NCBI RefSeq assembly: GCF_000003195.3
Contig: NC_012871.2
Coordinates: 2,529,997 to 2,593,996, forward strand
Source of the DNA: Sorghum bicolor
Taxonomy: Eukaryota; Streptophyta; Magnoliopsida; Poales; Poaceae
Length of the DNA: 64,000 nt
Direction of reading: 5' to 3'
The notes under the pieces were generated by a model that was not told the origin of the DNA, searched no databases, and saw only the letters and a program-made list of their open reading frames with translations. Both the position numbers and the translations under genes were made by a program. Positions 22,574 to 34,705 of the stretch are shown here, in pieces; position 1 is the stretch's first letter; the number at the start of each line of letters is the position of its first letter.

Positions 22574-25500
22574 TCACATGCTGATGAGATCAGTAGTCGG
22601 CGAAGACTGCGAGATCGGTTGCGGCTGCTGCTCGTTAGTGGCTTCGTCATGTGGCGCTTCAACAGATCCATCTCCTGCTGGAGCATCAGACGGCGCCGCG
22701 GAACCATCATCATCAACGCTGGGAGGTTCATCTCCTTGCCTTGCAGCTGGCTTGGGAAGCTCACTGAGCATCTGCACCACCTCCCGCATCGTAGGCCGCT
22801 GCACGCTCTGCTCCTCGACACAGAGCAGCGCGACGTAGAAGACATGCATCACCTCGTGCACTGGCACGGTCGACAGCCTGGGGTCCATGATCTTGATCAC
22901 CTGCTCCTTGTTTGCGTCCGTCATCGTCTTGACCCACTGGACAATGTCGACACCGTCCCCAAACTCCCCTACTGGCTTCTTTCCGGTGACAAGCTCAAGA
23001 AGCACGACACCAAAGCTGTAGACATCGCTCTTCTCATCGACCTTGAGGGTATATGCATACTCTGTAAATCCACAAGATAGCAATCCAATAAAGGTTTAGT
23101 TGATTTCAGGATTTCTTTACTCATGTAGATATAAAAAAAGATCTATATTTCTAATATTATCAGAACAAGGAAACAAACTTTAGCTACATAGCAGTAAGTA
23201 ACCAGGTCCACAAAGGAATGCTATGTTTCATTAGCTGAACTGAAGAATAAACTAAAAGGGGCCAAGTAGTAACAGCTAGCAACACATTTAATCTGTAGAC
23301 AACAAGAAAGACTTAAAATCAACAATTGTGAAGCAGAAGGATAAAAAAAAATACCTGGAGCAATATAGCCATAGGAGCCGGCAATGGCAGACATACACTG
23401 TGATGCGCCGGAGTCCTGCAAGAACTTGGCGAGCCCAAAATCAGCAACGTGTGCCTCAAAATCTGAATCAAGCAGGATGTTGTTTGATTTAACATCACGA
23501 TGCAGGATTGGCGGTGAACAATCATGGTGGAGGTAGCTGAGCCCCTTGGCAGCCTCAACAGCGATTTTGTAACGAGTGTCCCAGTGGAGATGGCCACCTT
23601 TCTTGCCATGGAGTAGTTCCCCCAGGCTCCCATTGGGCATAAACTCGTACACAAGCAGATTTGTCTCATTGTTCGAGCAGAAGCCAAGCAATCTCACAAT
23701 GTAGCGGTGCCGGATCCTCCCAAGAGTCTGAATCTCAGCAGAGAACCCATGGTCATGCGACGAGCCACGGCTCATCGACGAAAGCCGCTTCACTGCAACA
23801 TGCTCACCATCTGGCATTGTCCCCTTGTACACAATCCCAGCTCCACCTTTGCCAATGATGTTCTCCTCCTTCAGACTATCTAGCACATCGTCGCAAGTGA
23901 ATTCAAGGCGCTGGAACGCAGTGAGTCTCCACGCACGTGCCTCGCTGGCCTTCTTCAGTGACCGGGCCTTCCAGATTGCCATGGCAGCAAACGCAATGGA
24001 GCAGACAAGCAAGCCGAGGACGATGAGCAACTTGAAGGTATTGGACATGCCACCATGGGTGTGTGCACCATGGCCTGTGCCGGCGCCACCAGAATGGCAT
24101 GGTCCAAGGTACGGCCCACACAGTCCCGGGTTGCCGACGAAGGACGTCGCATTGAAGTAGCTGAACTGCCCAGTCGCCGGCACAAGGCCAGACAGGTTGT
24201 TGTAGGAGAAGTCGACGGCCGTGAGGCTCTGCATTGCAGCAATGGTTGCCGGTATCTCTCCATCAAGGTGGTTCCGGGACAGGTTCAGGTAGTTGAGTAT
24301 TCGCATGCCGGAGATGGCCGGCGGTATCTCCCCAGACAGGTTGTTCCGACTGAGGTCCAGGTAGGTGAGCAACCGGCACTTTCCAATCTCCGGCGGCATG
24401 CCGCCGTCCAGCGCATTGCCGCTCAGGTCAGCCTTAGACAACTGCTGCAGCCGGCCAATCTCCGGCGGCACTGCGCCGGTGAATGCATTCTGGTCGAGAA
24501 GCAATTTTTGCAAACCTGAGAAATTCCCAATGGACGCTGGCAGCGCGCCGGTGAGCTGGTTATTGGAGAGAGTGATGGCCCCCAGATTTGGCGCGCCGGT
24601 GCCGGCCACCGCCGGGAAGCCACCGGACAGGAGGTTGTCCTGCAGCTCAACCTGTGTCAGATTCGGCAGTTCGAAGAGGCCTTCCGGGATGGAGCCATTG
24701 AGGTAGTTCTCGCCGAGGCGGATGCGGGAGAGTGCCTCGCATTTCCCCAGAGATTCCGGAATTGAGCCGAAGAGGAAGTTGCCGAGCGCGATGAGCGTCT
24801 CCAGCTTGCCCCCGGCGCAGAGCTCCGGCGGGAGGGTGCCGGTGAGCCTGTTGGACGAGAGGTCGACCAGCTGGAGCCGTCCGTTGCGGCCGAGACGGCG
24901 CGGGATGCCGCCGGTGAAGTTGTTCTCCCAGAGTTGCAGCACCTCGAGGTTGGGCAGGTCGCCGACGAGCTCGGGGATGCTGCCCCTGAGCTTGTTGCGG
25001 AAGAGGTTGAGCAAAGTGAGGTTCTTGAGCGCGGCGAAGCTCGCTGGAATCTCGCCGGTGAGCCCGTTGTTGGACAGGTCGAGGGAGCTGAGGCTCCTGA
25101 GCCGGCCCAGCTCCGGCGGGATGGCGCCCGTGAGCCCGTTCACCTGCAAGAAGAGCGTGTCGAGGTTCTCGAGATTCCCGAGCTCCGGCGGAATCTCGCC
25201 GGAGAGCCCGCAGTTGGCGGCGTCGAGGCGGACGAGATCCGTCATGTTGCCGAACTCCGGCGGTATCCCGCTGGAGTAGCTGTTGTAGTAGCCAATGTAG
25301 AGCTCCCTGAGACTGGTGAGGCCGCCGAGCTCCGGAGGAATCTTCCCGGACAGCTCGTTCCCGGAAACGGCGAGGTACTGCAGCCTCCGCCACTGGCCGT
25401 ACTCGGGCGGGATCTCGCCGGAGAAGAAGTTCCCCCCGAGGTGGAGGTGGCGGAGCATCGGCAACGCGACGACCACGAGCGGGAGCGGGCCGGTGAGGTT

Positions 25501-25962
25501 GTTGTTGTAGAGGTCGAGCACCCGGAGCGCGCGCAGGCGCGCGAACGGCGGCGGGAAGGTGCCGTTGAGCACGTTGTTGGAGAGGTTGAGGTGGGTGAGG
25601 GACTGCAGCCTGGACAGCGGCGCCGGGATGGGGCCCGAGAGCGCGTTCGCGGCGAGGTCGAGGCGCGCGAGGTGCGCCAGGCGGGACAGCGCGGCGGCGG
25701 GGACGGCGCCCGAGAGGTTCCGGCCGGAGAGGTCCAGCCCGATGACCGCGCCGCGCGCGTTGCACGTCACGCCGGACCACGCGCAGGGGCCGGTGCTAGT
25801 GGCGTTCGTCCAGGACGCCAGCGCGCCGGCCGGGTCCGACAGCGCCGCCTTCGCCGCCAGCAGCGCGTCCGCGTCCGCGCCCGCGCCGGCAGCGGCAGCC
25901 CCCGCCACCGCGGCGGCGGTGGCGAGGAGGACGAGGAGGAGGTGGTGGAGGCGCATCGGCAT
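22574..25962 (-). CDS. BAM1-like: LRR receptor-like serine/threonine kinase, BAM/CLAVATA1 type
   Basis: Two exons, 25962-23355 and 23061-22574, encode 1031 residues. The donor is CCAG|GTATTT and the acceptor TTACAG|AG; the intron falls within the [15 protein letters not shown] codon series, the usual place for this family. I chose the ATG at 25962 because it directly precedes a hydrophobic signal peptide (residues 1-24); an upstream in-frame ATG at 26112 would bury it. Order: signal peptide; LRR N-cap with CAWSGVTC; about 20 leucine-rich repeats; [13 protein letters not shown]; membrane segment about 643-664; kinase. Kinase residues present are the glycine loop IGKGGAG, Lys725, HRD (Asp823) and DFG (841-843), so it should be active. 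In the family these plasma-membrane receptors bind CLE peptides and control meristem size and anther cell fate. The tail is rich in acidic residues, Pro and Ala. Confidence 0.95.
23062..23354 (-). other. Single intron of the BAM-type receptor-kinase gene
   Basis: 293-base GT-AG intron, phase 1, between the activation-loop end and subdomain VIII/IX. It includes a possible polypyrimidine region before TTTACAG on the minus strand. Confidence 0.9.
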
Positions 25963-26112
25963 CGGGTTCGTTTCGAGGCTCCGTCTCCGCCGGGAGAGTG
26001 GAGACAAGGGAGTGAGGCCGCGCCGGCCGCGAGAAAAGGAGAGAGCTTTACGATAGGCTCGCTCGTCGGCTGGTCGTTCTTGGATGAAGCAGCACGCTGC
26101 GCACACTGACAC

Positions 26113-26335
26113 ACCTACTCAGTAGGCCGCTAGTGCGGCTATAAAAAAGCATGTGATTCCTTGTTGGATTTTCTAGAGGGAGAGAAGTGATCTTTTGAGA
26201 AACTTGTCTTTTCTTTGTTTTTTTAACAGAAAATTTATTCTTTTGAGTAGGAGTGCTTGTCTCTTGTTCGGTGATTTGGATGGTTTTTGTATGGCTTTTC
26301 TTTACCTTTTTTTGGATGGGACAGGTTTGTATTGT
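26113..26335. promoter_or_regulatory. Presumed promoter region of the receptor-kinase gene
   Basis: This lies immediately upstream of the minus-strand gene and is bounded by a MITE at 26339. No canonical TATA box is obvious on the minus strand; TTTTTTATAGCC at about 26138-26149 is a weak candidate. The function is inferred from position only. Confidence 0.35.
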
Positions 26336-26338
26336 TAA

Positions 26339-26580
26339 GGTCTTGTTTAGTTTCCAACAAAAACTAAAAAATTTTCAAGATTTCTTGTCACATCGAATCT
26401 TGTGGCATATATATGGAGTATTAAATATAAACAAAAACAAAACTAATTGCACAGTTTATCTGTAAATCGCGAGATGAATCTTTTGAGCCTAGTTAGTCTA
26501 TGATTGGACAATGTTTGTCAAATAAAAACGAAAATGCTACAGTACCGAAATCCAAAAAATTTTCGGAACTAAACAAGGCC
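26339..26580 (+). mobile_element. MITE, GGCCTTGTTTAG family, copy 5
   Basis: 242 bases between TAA repeats (26336-26338 and 26581-26583). Ends GGTCTTGTTTAGTTTCC and GAACTAAACAAGGCC. It sits about 380 bases upstream of the receptor-kinase start codon and may have carried regulatory sequence into the promoter (inferred). Confidence 0.92.
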
Positions 26581-26861
26581 TAAGTTGATTTGGATTTTGT
26601 TTATGAAAAAGTTGCTTTCTGGGTTGATACGTGTTTACAACCAGGATCCGGGATCCAGTCATCCAGTGCTGTTTGATTGATGCCATAATAATGTGTTCCG
26701 GCAATGCTGTTGCGTTGTTAGCAAGTGTTGAGAGGATGAAACAAAAGTTTGTTAATAGCTTCAAGAGATTAAGAGATGATTAAAAAGCTTGTGGAGAGGG
26801 TTTTATTACTTCCCCCAATAAACTTTGGTGGATGTTTCAGACATAGAAGAAACAGCTTGTT

Positions 26862-27080
26862 ATAAGAGCAAGGATATTCTTACCGTGCGCTGCTAATCTT
26901 ATATAAATCTACAGTCAATCTACCAGGTTACGGAAGTCTCTTATAGTCTTTCTTTCGTAAAGTTTCTTAGTTTTTACGCATAAGTTGGTTGTAAACTTAT
27001 AACTAACTTCTATTGTCTCTCTTTCATTCTTCTATCTCAACAAATAGTTTACCTATAGCTTTTTATTGTACTTGTTCTAA
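26862..27080. mobile_element. Probable MITE with AGAGCAAG ends
   Basis: Left end TAAGAGCAAGGATATTC and right end TATTGTACTTGTTCTA are imperfect inverted repeats. The interior has GTTGTAAACTTATAACTAAC and a run of CTCTCTTTCATTC typical of an abundant grass MITE group. Edges are approximate. Confidence 0.4.
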
Positions 27081-29157
27081 ATAACGAAAGGTAATACTAT
27101 GTTTTCACACATATCCTATGTTATTACCACGATATTTCTAGCCACAGTTTGGGTAACAAGAAAAATAAAGACAGTCATGAGAATAAAAAACAAATTCTTT
27201 ATTATATTCTCGTTGCAGTCTGTGGCACCAATTTTCTCCACCACAAGTATAGTACCACCAAACCTTAGTTGTGGTGAGTGACGACATGCATCCAAACAAC
27301 CTCTTGACGTAAAGAAGAGCTACTTTCTTTGTTGTATAATAAATTCTAGCCTTCTAGCATTATTTGTCGTCATTCTCAATTTTAATGTTTTTTCTCTTTT
27401 TCTAATGCATCTCTATATCTCTCATTCTTGTTTCCTATGCACCACATCATTTTATTACTCCTCCTTAATTCTCGATCCATAACGACAAATAATATGGGAC
27501 AGTGAGAGTAGTTGATATACACTCTTTGCTAATTCAATTCAGAGTGCCAACTCTCATTCTCTCAACAACTACGGATTAATGATTGATGAGACGACATGGC
27601 GAAACAATAGGCACATTTGGCAGGGTTCTAGGTTCTCGAAGAGAAGTTTTGGATCATTTTCCATCGTAAACATTTCTCTAATGATTTAGAATCACTTCAT
27701 GAAATCATTTGACTAGCTCGCTAGATTCATGAAAATAGAACTACATTCAAAATAAATTAGGTTTTAAGTGTTACTTGTAAAAAAACAAAAAAAAAGTTCC
27801 AAATGATTCTTCCTGAAACCGTTTGGCAGTGATTTTATTAAGAATTTGAAACACTTTTTGCTGCCGAACACATCGTAAGTTTCTGATCAAGTCTCTCGGT
27901 AGTCTATTGTGATTGGTTTTCAATATGCAGATGGATGTTGTCAAAACATAAAATGCAGACGGGTGATTGCTCGGGATCGAGCGACGATGGTAGAATTGGG
28001 TGCCAGTCGGTCCACAAGGCTTTGGTTATTCTCCTTCCAAGGTTTTGGTCCTCCATACTGTAGCAAGTGGTACAGTAGGCCCATTTTTGTTTTTTTCTTA
28101 TAACCAGCCCTTCTTTTGTGGTTGTAGCTCGCCTAGGTGATCTATCGTCCTAGTTGGCTGAGCAAATGTCTAACCAAGTTAGGAAATACATGGGTTAATC
28201 ATGGGTGGATACAACAATATTATTGTATATTGTTCTATCCATTCGATTCATGCATACAAATGATGGAATCTTTCTGCCAGCTAAAATATATAAGTTTTCA
28301 TTTCAAATTACACTTATTTATTTATTTTTTTAAAGATCTGGTTCTCTCCGTCCTGAAATAGAGTGCACATTGCATTCTACATAATGATTATGTTTTGATT
28401 TTGCAATGTTTATTAAAAAGGAAGCCACGATTTGAGAAAAAACTCTATAATTACAAAAATCTATGGGTACATGCGTCATTTGAGTTTCCTTAAGTTGTCT
28501 TAAAATTCATAGAACATATTATATTACAGAACAGAGAAAGTAGGAGATAAGAGAAACAACATTAAGTTACAAGCGCGAGGAGCGCCGCCTATCGCAGTAG
28601 AGGGCTTCATTTACTTTTGAAATGCAAAAATAAGCCAACCACTTAAAGATGTACACATGTCTACACAACTCGCACACATCATTTTAGAATTTAGACAATT
28701 AATTCTTATGATAATAACCTTCTAGCTAGTTCTATTTCTTGACCGAGTGTAGCAGACTTACCATCACCTTCAATTAACTTGGATGAACAAATAACCAAAG
28801 GTACGGTGTAAACTGGAATGCAGTAAATTAACGAAATCAAGGCATTTGTACGGATAACCAAAACTCTTTAATCAACGCCCTATAGTTTTTTTATGAGAAT
28901 GATAGGAAGGATGAAAAGTCCCTACATGATATATTAAAAGGGCTTGACTATGTAGGAGTAAGGGCATAATCGGCATATGTTTGAATCTTATCAAATTCAA
29001 CTATCTAGTTTCTAGAAGTTTAGATGGTATATATCCAAACATCGCACAACTCCATAAGGGCCTGTTTGTTTGTTCAGGAATGCACCAGGAATTGTTCCAA
29101 CGGCTTAAATCTTATATAAATTTGACAAGCAATCCAGGCTGGAATCATTCCAGGTAG
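27081..29157. other. Intergenic, no gene recognised
   Basis: AT-rich and gene-free as far as I can see. A diverged Stowaway-like stretch (TCTCCGTCCTGAAATAGAG near 28346 to ACAGAGAAAGTAGG near 28545) may be present but is weak. A GGGCCTGTTTGTTTG end at about 29060 may mark another decayed inverted-repeat element. Confidence 0.4.
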
Positions 29158-29159
29158 GA

Positions 29160-29190
29160 CTAGAAAACAATGCGCGGCGTTGCCGCGCAA
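29160..29190 (-). mobile_element. Helitron-like 3' terminus
   Basis: On the minus strand the order is GCGCGGC-AAC-GCCGCGC, then ATTGTTTT, then CTAGT. A GC-rich hairpin followed after 8 bases by CTAG and a host T is the structural signature of Helitron 3' ends. The matching 5' TC end, which should be at a higher coordinate, is not identified, so length and content are unknown. No Rep/helicase sequence is seen. Confidence 0.6.
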
Positions 29191-30591
29191 CAGCATGCGG
29201 TGCCCCGTTATAGAACAAGTTATATCAAGCTTAGTACTGTAGTTGTTTATTATATATACATTTGATATGAGCGCAAATTTGAAATTATGTGGTATTTTCA
29301 GAAGATCTACATCTTATATGTTAGAGTTAGGGTTAGTAGTATTACATCTGTGCAAAAGATAGCATCGCTATGAAACTTAGTCTGTTGTGAAATTGAAAAC
29401 ACAAAACACATGCCATTTGTTCATTCCCTGTAGATATTTTCAAATTGAGAAAGGTAATTTACCTAGGGCCTGGTTAAGCTGAAATCAGGCTAGGAATAAT
29501 TTCAATTGACAAAACCTATTCAAATTAGAATACAAATCCAGCCTGGAATATTTCTTCAAACAAAATGAGTTTAGGAAGTTGAGCATTTTGCACCTGCTTG
29601 GTGGCTTCTGTCTTCCTATTCTTTGGTGCTCCCTGCAATCTCCCTCCTTTTCTCCTAGTCTCTGTTTTCCTCGCTGGCTTCTCCATAGACCAAAACAGCT
29701 ATGGAAATGGCAGTAACAGCAGCTCGCTCCTAAAGTGCTCCCTACCGTGTGGGTCTATGCCTCTGTGGCCCTCTTCTCTGTGTGAGGTAGCCGGATCGAG
29801 CTGTGCCTCTACCAAATGTGCAGCACATGGTAAGCCAAAGCAGATTCGCTTAAAGTTAGTTCTGCCGAATCTATTATCTCTTACCCTCCTCTCTATCCCA
29901 TTACAAGTCCTTTGCCGAATCCATTGTTGGCAGTGTCTAAGGAAGTGAAATCAGTGCAGAAACGAAGAGCACGTCAGGAGCAAGTTGTTGTTGCTGCCAT
30001 AGCCATTCCGGTCTATGGAGAAGCCAAAGCGGGAATAGTGTATCAGTTTAGAAATAAGAGTGGAATTGAAACGAATATTCACATGCATATATTGTTTTGT
30101 TTTTCACACAAACAAAGAAGTCACAAGGATGCATATATTTATGTGCTTTGTTCAGTTAATGGTACATAGGAGCCAAACATCGTTACTGCATGTTTCTCTC
30201 TCCATACACATATGTTTACCGATGAACGCAAGACATATTAGGTTAATCCATCTATCATACTATTTTTTTTCCAAATTATACAACTAAATCAAAATCATAT
30301 TTCCACACTAAATTGTTCACTTGTCTTATAAGCCGTACTTTTTCTGCCAGCCAACAGTATTTTTTTCTAACAATAAATTAGCGAATATTATTTTCAACCA
30401 TGACTTTTCAGACCAGCGAAAAGACTCTAAATAAATCAACCGTTCAGTTTTTTTACTATTGTACCGATCAAAGGTTTGCTAACCCATTTAAGTTGTTGTA
30501 GTTGAACATGATAAACAATATTCATCAGACCATCATATCTCAAATTAGAAGAAAAACACATAGAAACCAAAATTATCTTTGCATGTCTGAT
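29191..30591. other. Intergenic, possible Helitron body
   Basis: No recognised gene. The reading frame at 29598-29948 encodes an unfamiliar Cys/Ser/Leu-rich peptide without domain; it is probably chance. If the 29160-29190 block is a Helitron end, part of this stretch belongs to it. Confidence 0.35.
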
Positions 30592-30594
30592 TTA

Positions 30595-30805
30595 GGGGTT
30601 GTTTGGTTGGAGACTGTAGATCTTTTGTTTTATTTAGCAATTAGTGTCAATCATAGATTAATTAGGCTCAAAAGATTCGTATCTCAACTTACTCTCTAGT
30701 TGTGTTTTTAGTTTTACAAATAATCTATATTTAGTACTTCATACATATGTTAAAATATTCGATGTGATAGGAGTTAAAGTTTATCGATGCAAATCAAACA
30801 TGGCC
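30595..30805 (-). mobile_element. MITE, GGCCTTGTTTAG family, copy 6 (diverged)
   Basis: 211 bases between TTA repeats (30592-30594 and 30806-30808). Ends GGGGTTGTTTGGTTGG and CAAATCAAACATGGCC. Core AAAAGATTCGTATCTC and TTCGATGTGATAGG, reversed. More diverged and shorter than the others. Confidence 0.75.
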
Positions 30806-30808
30806 TTA

Positions 30809-32308
30809 ATCGAGAACAATTAATGGGATGGGAGTAAGTACTCATCACTTACATACAACAAGCTTTTCTAGACATGTAAGTGCTACATTTCTCAGTAACA
30901 CTGATTTAAGAGTAACAACTCAATATTATTTTTGCTATAGAAATTTATCTATAAGGTTTAAGTAAATCATCATTTCTAATTTAAGCTCCTGTAGGCGCAG
31001 GGGGTAGTGAGATAGCCACAACGCGATACCTCCTGCCGCTAGGCATGGGTGTGGCAGGTGGAAGCGGCAGCGACGCAACGCGGGGAGGGGATGGTGGCCA
31101 CGGCGACTTTGCATCACGCCGTAGTGAAGGTTCTAGAATTGCTAGCTGTTGTGCTGCATGTGGATGGTTCGATCGACATCCAACGGAGGACAAAAAAAAA
31201 AGATGACGTGGACAAATTAGGTGCCAGATCCCATGGTGTGAATTTCGTCTTTTAAAGATTTGTTACTAACCGAACGAGCCCTAAGCCAACTTCCACAATC
31301 TCATAAGCTAAATTCGTTGGAAGTTTTAGGCCCTCGGTATCTATTTATTTTCTCGGAGTTTTTGCAGTAAGTGTACCAATTATCTCTCCCTAACGTCCCT
31401 TCCAATGGTTAATGTAATGGGTGCCATTATTCAATATACTATTAGAAACACCAAAACTTACTGCTCTAACTTCTTGGTAAGTGGTGAGTGCAATTAAGGT
31501 TAATAAGGGGTAGTAAGATCTTTGCTCTTATTTGCTAATATATCCTAAACTTACTAGAAATTTATTATTTCGAGGACACAGGAAATACTATTTGCTATAA
31601 AAGCATGTTAATCCTTTTTTTTATATAAATTTGATCAAATTCAGAATTATGGAGTACTTATCAAACACAAGAAATGCACTTATCCTTAAGACGGAGGAGT
31701 AATCCTCTCCTCTGGTTGGTTTTACTTACAAGTCAAAAAGTAATTGCCCGCAAGTCAACAAAGTAACGCAGGAAGAGGAGGCACTGTTAACCTTTTTGTC
31801 AGGTCATGCTCTTTATTTACCGGAAAAGAAGAGAGGGAACCTTGTGTCAGAAGCATGAGAGTATCCAAATCAATGTTGCTACGTAGCAAAATCCTCTATT
31901 TTTTTCCCCGGATTTTACCAGTAGCCTAGTACACGTAAAAAAAAACGATGTAATACTAATACCCCCAGTCACTGTATGAAGCGATTCATGACGCGAAGCA
32001 GATGACAGGTGGGTCCTGGCGCTTGGGGACCCACCTGGCACTGAGCATGGTGACTGCTACGGCCCACGGGCCCGGTCCTCGGCGCACGGCGTGCTTGGCA
32101 GGTGCAAGACCATCTGTTGGGCTGGGCCTGGGCCTCTGGTTGGATTTGAGTAGGTGGGTGGGTGCCATGGTGGTCCATCCTGCAATGCCCTAGAGTATGC
32201 CTTTGTCCTGCTCACTTTCACTCCCTCCCCAGCGCAAAAGGATTGTTCTCAACCAGCTATTTATTTAACAAGTCATTCAATAAATCAGTCGATAGTATTT
32301 TCCGCGAC
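30809..32308. other. Intergenic; GC-rich islands, no gene recognised
   Basis: A GC-rich patch at 31000-31200 and another at 31990-32200 stand out, but neither reads as a known protein. The second contains a perfect inverted repeat described separately. Confidence 0.4.
32006..32037. promoter_or_regulatory. Perfect 11-bp inverted repeat containing paired TCP-type sites
   Basis: CAGGTGGGTCC at 32006-32016 and GGACCCACCTG at 32027-32037 are exact inverted copies with a 10-base spacer. GGACCCAC fits the class I TCP transcription-factor consensus GGNCCCAC. No gene start is seen nearby, so regulatory use is inference. Confidence 0.4.
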
Positions 32309-32311
32309 GAG

Positions 32312-32554
32312 GGCCTTGTTTAGTTCACCCTGAAAACCAAAAAGTTTTCAAGATTCTCCGTCACATCGAATCTTGTGTCACATGCATGAAACATTAAATA
32401 TAGACGAAAACAAATACTAATTACAGAGTTTAGTTGTAAATCACGAGACGAATCTTTTGATTCTAGTTAGTACATGATTGGATAATATTTATCACAAACA
32501 AACGAAAGTGCTACAGTACCGAAATCTTTTCACTTTTCGGAACTAAACAAGGCC
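32312..32554 (+). mobile_element. MITE, GGCCTTGTTTAG family, copy 7
   Basis: 243 bases with perfect-looking ends GGCCTTGTTTAGTTCACC and GAACTAAACAAGGCC. It is flanked by GAG on both sides (32309-32311 and 32555-32557), a non-TTA/TAA target. Confidence 0.92.
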
Positions 32555-32557
32555 GAG

Positions 32558-34700
32558 AACATGTCGCCTTCCATCCCATGCACGCCGCCCGCCGCCGGAC
32601 CACCTTGGAAAATGACAACGGCCTGGCCCACAAGTTCCTCTGCCGGGTATTTTTTTTTTTGGCGTAAACTCTTAAAACCATGACGAAGAATTACTTCATA
32701 GAATTAGAAAAAGATAAAATTTTCAGCTCTTGTCTTTGTTCATTTTAGAGAACCGCTTCACGAAATTAATAGAGAATCACTTACTCACAAAGAAAGTCGT
32801 TTAGGACAGCAACATAGTCTCCAAAGCCTAACTTTACTCCTTGTTTTTATGAAAATATTTATGAGAAAGTGATATATGTATTTTTTATGAAAGTATTTTT
32901 TTAAGACAAATCTATTCACATGGTTTTTACATTTTTAAATTCAACGACTTAAAAATTATTTATGATTTATATTTCCAAACCTTATCTAAAACATTTTTTT
33001 GTGAGTATATTGAATCCATTTTCATATAACAAACTTATTTAGAGATACAAATTTTGTAAATATTTTTTTTATAAATCTAATCAAACTTAAGAAAGTTTGA
33101 TCGGTACAAATATCATAGCAATAGCAATATTTATTTTAGGATGGAGAGAGTAGCAAAGCGATCTATTTAATCATGTTACTGTTTCAGTGCTAGTACTACA
33201 GCTTGACAGAAGGCTAACCTTGTGCAAATTCCAAGGCATTTCGACGTTTTGTCAGCATTTGGCGATGCGTGCAGTGCGATCGAGGGACAAAGCTTTGCAG
33301 ACAGTGTACAAAATTAATTTGTGGACGCTGGCTTCTGGGGCGATGCGTCTTGTTTGGGCGCACGGTTAATCAGGAGGACTAGGTACGTTTTCGAGGCAAT
33401 GAACAACACTAGTCTATGCAAGTTTTACTTTGATAAAGAAGTAAATCTTCCATAGTAGTTGTACTAGCAAGGGATGAAGTGAACAACTGATAACAGTGGC
33501 TGTAAAATAAACATCTATAAATCATCGTTAGGTAAATTATTTCTAGAGTTGTTTTAAGTTAACTTTTATAAGTTTGATTAACTTTCTTAAGAAACATATT
33601 AACATCTATAATATCAAATAAGTAGTACTTCCTCCGTCCACGAAAGAATCAATTTCTAGAGTTATCCTAAGCCAAACTTTTTAAACTTTGACTAAATTTC
33701 TAAAAAAAATGCTAAGATTTATGGTATCAAATTAGTATCATTAGGTTCATCAAAGAATATATTTCTATATAATGTGCATTTTATATTATAGATGTTGTTA
33801 CTATTTTTCTTTTTAGATTAAGTGTTACTCTTTTTCTATAAATTAGTCAAATGTTACCAATGTTGTGTGGGTTTTATATTATATTATAACATAAATTTAG
33901 AAGTTGGTTTTATTTGGGGGGACGTATACATGTATGCGCAATCGACGGGCTGTCTTGTGTGTGCTGTATCGATGGTAGAGCAGCAAGGCCTGGAAGCACG
34001 ATCATCTTGTCCCCTGTCCTGTGCATGTAAACAGCCGCGTGTGCAACCCAAAACCACTCCGAAGGCGTCTCCTGTCGCTGCTGGTAATAAAGAGAAAGGA
34101 TCGATGTTTTCGCCGATCGAGCTGCCCGACCATCCCGAATTCCAGCCGACCATTCTGCGCTCCATTTGACGAGTGCATGCATGATTATTCAGGTAGAGTT
34201 TCATCTCCAGCCAAAATAGCTTCATGGAATGGCTTTATTTCTCTAGCGCTAGTTTCACTATTTGAAAAGACATTTGGTAAAATAGTTGCTTAAAAGATGA
34301 ATGTCCATCATTTTTTTTTTCACTTTCTCAATCCTTATCCTCTGCCACACCAAAATGGTGGATACCTTTCTTCTTTCGTCTTCGTACGCCCAACTCTAAT
34401 TTCCTTATTTGGAAATGATAATTTCCGCAACTTTCCATTTTTAGAAGGTAACTAAGTTATACATATATATGTTATAGAACATAACTTATTTCTATAAATT
34501 ATACTAACAACTTGGCATAACACTTTGCAAAACTTATTACCATATGACTTATACCATATAACTCACAACTTATGCTAAAATTTGAAACACAAAAGTTATA
34601 AAACATTTTTTTTAATTTTTCTTTTGTCTTTTTTCTCTTTTTATTTTTTATATAAGTCTATCAATTTTTTCTTTTTATATATGCTGTCAACCCTTATTTT
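32558..34700. other. Intergenic, AT-rich, fragments of inverted-repeat elements
   Basis: No gene recognised. A half Stowaway-like end (CTTCCTCCGTCCACGAAAGAATC near 33630) and related AAACTTTGACTAAATTTC text suggest decayed elements. Small frames at 33822-34293 overlap each other on both strands and have no domain. Confidence 0.4.
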
Positions 34701-34705
34701 ATTTG

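Noticed and set aside
22574..23083. Exon 2 frame of the receptor kinase taken as its own gene
   Set aside because: It begins mid-kinase and joins exactly to exon 1 through a GT-AG intron.
24647..25780. 377-codon frame on the minus strand in another frame of the receptor-kinase gene
   Set aside because: Same DNA as the LRR region, product is Arg/Pro-rich low complexity; a frame shadow.
24934..26109. Large open frame (391 codons) antisense to the receptor-kinase gene
   Set aside because: It is a GC-driven shadow of the LRR-coding exon; its Glu/Val/Arg-rich product matches no family and the opposite strand has clear domains.
25963..26112. Upstream in-frame ATG extending the receptor kinase by 50 residues
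   Set aside because: It would place a signal peptide internally; the ATG at 25962 gives a normal N-terminus.
29598..29948. A 116-codon Cys/Ser-rich frame as a secreted peptide gene
   Set aside because: No recognisable domain, cysteine pattern or splice context; likely chance.
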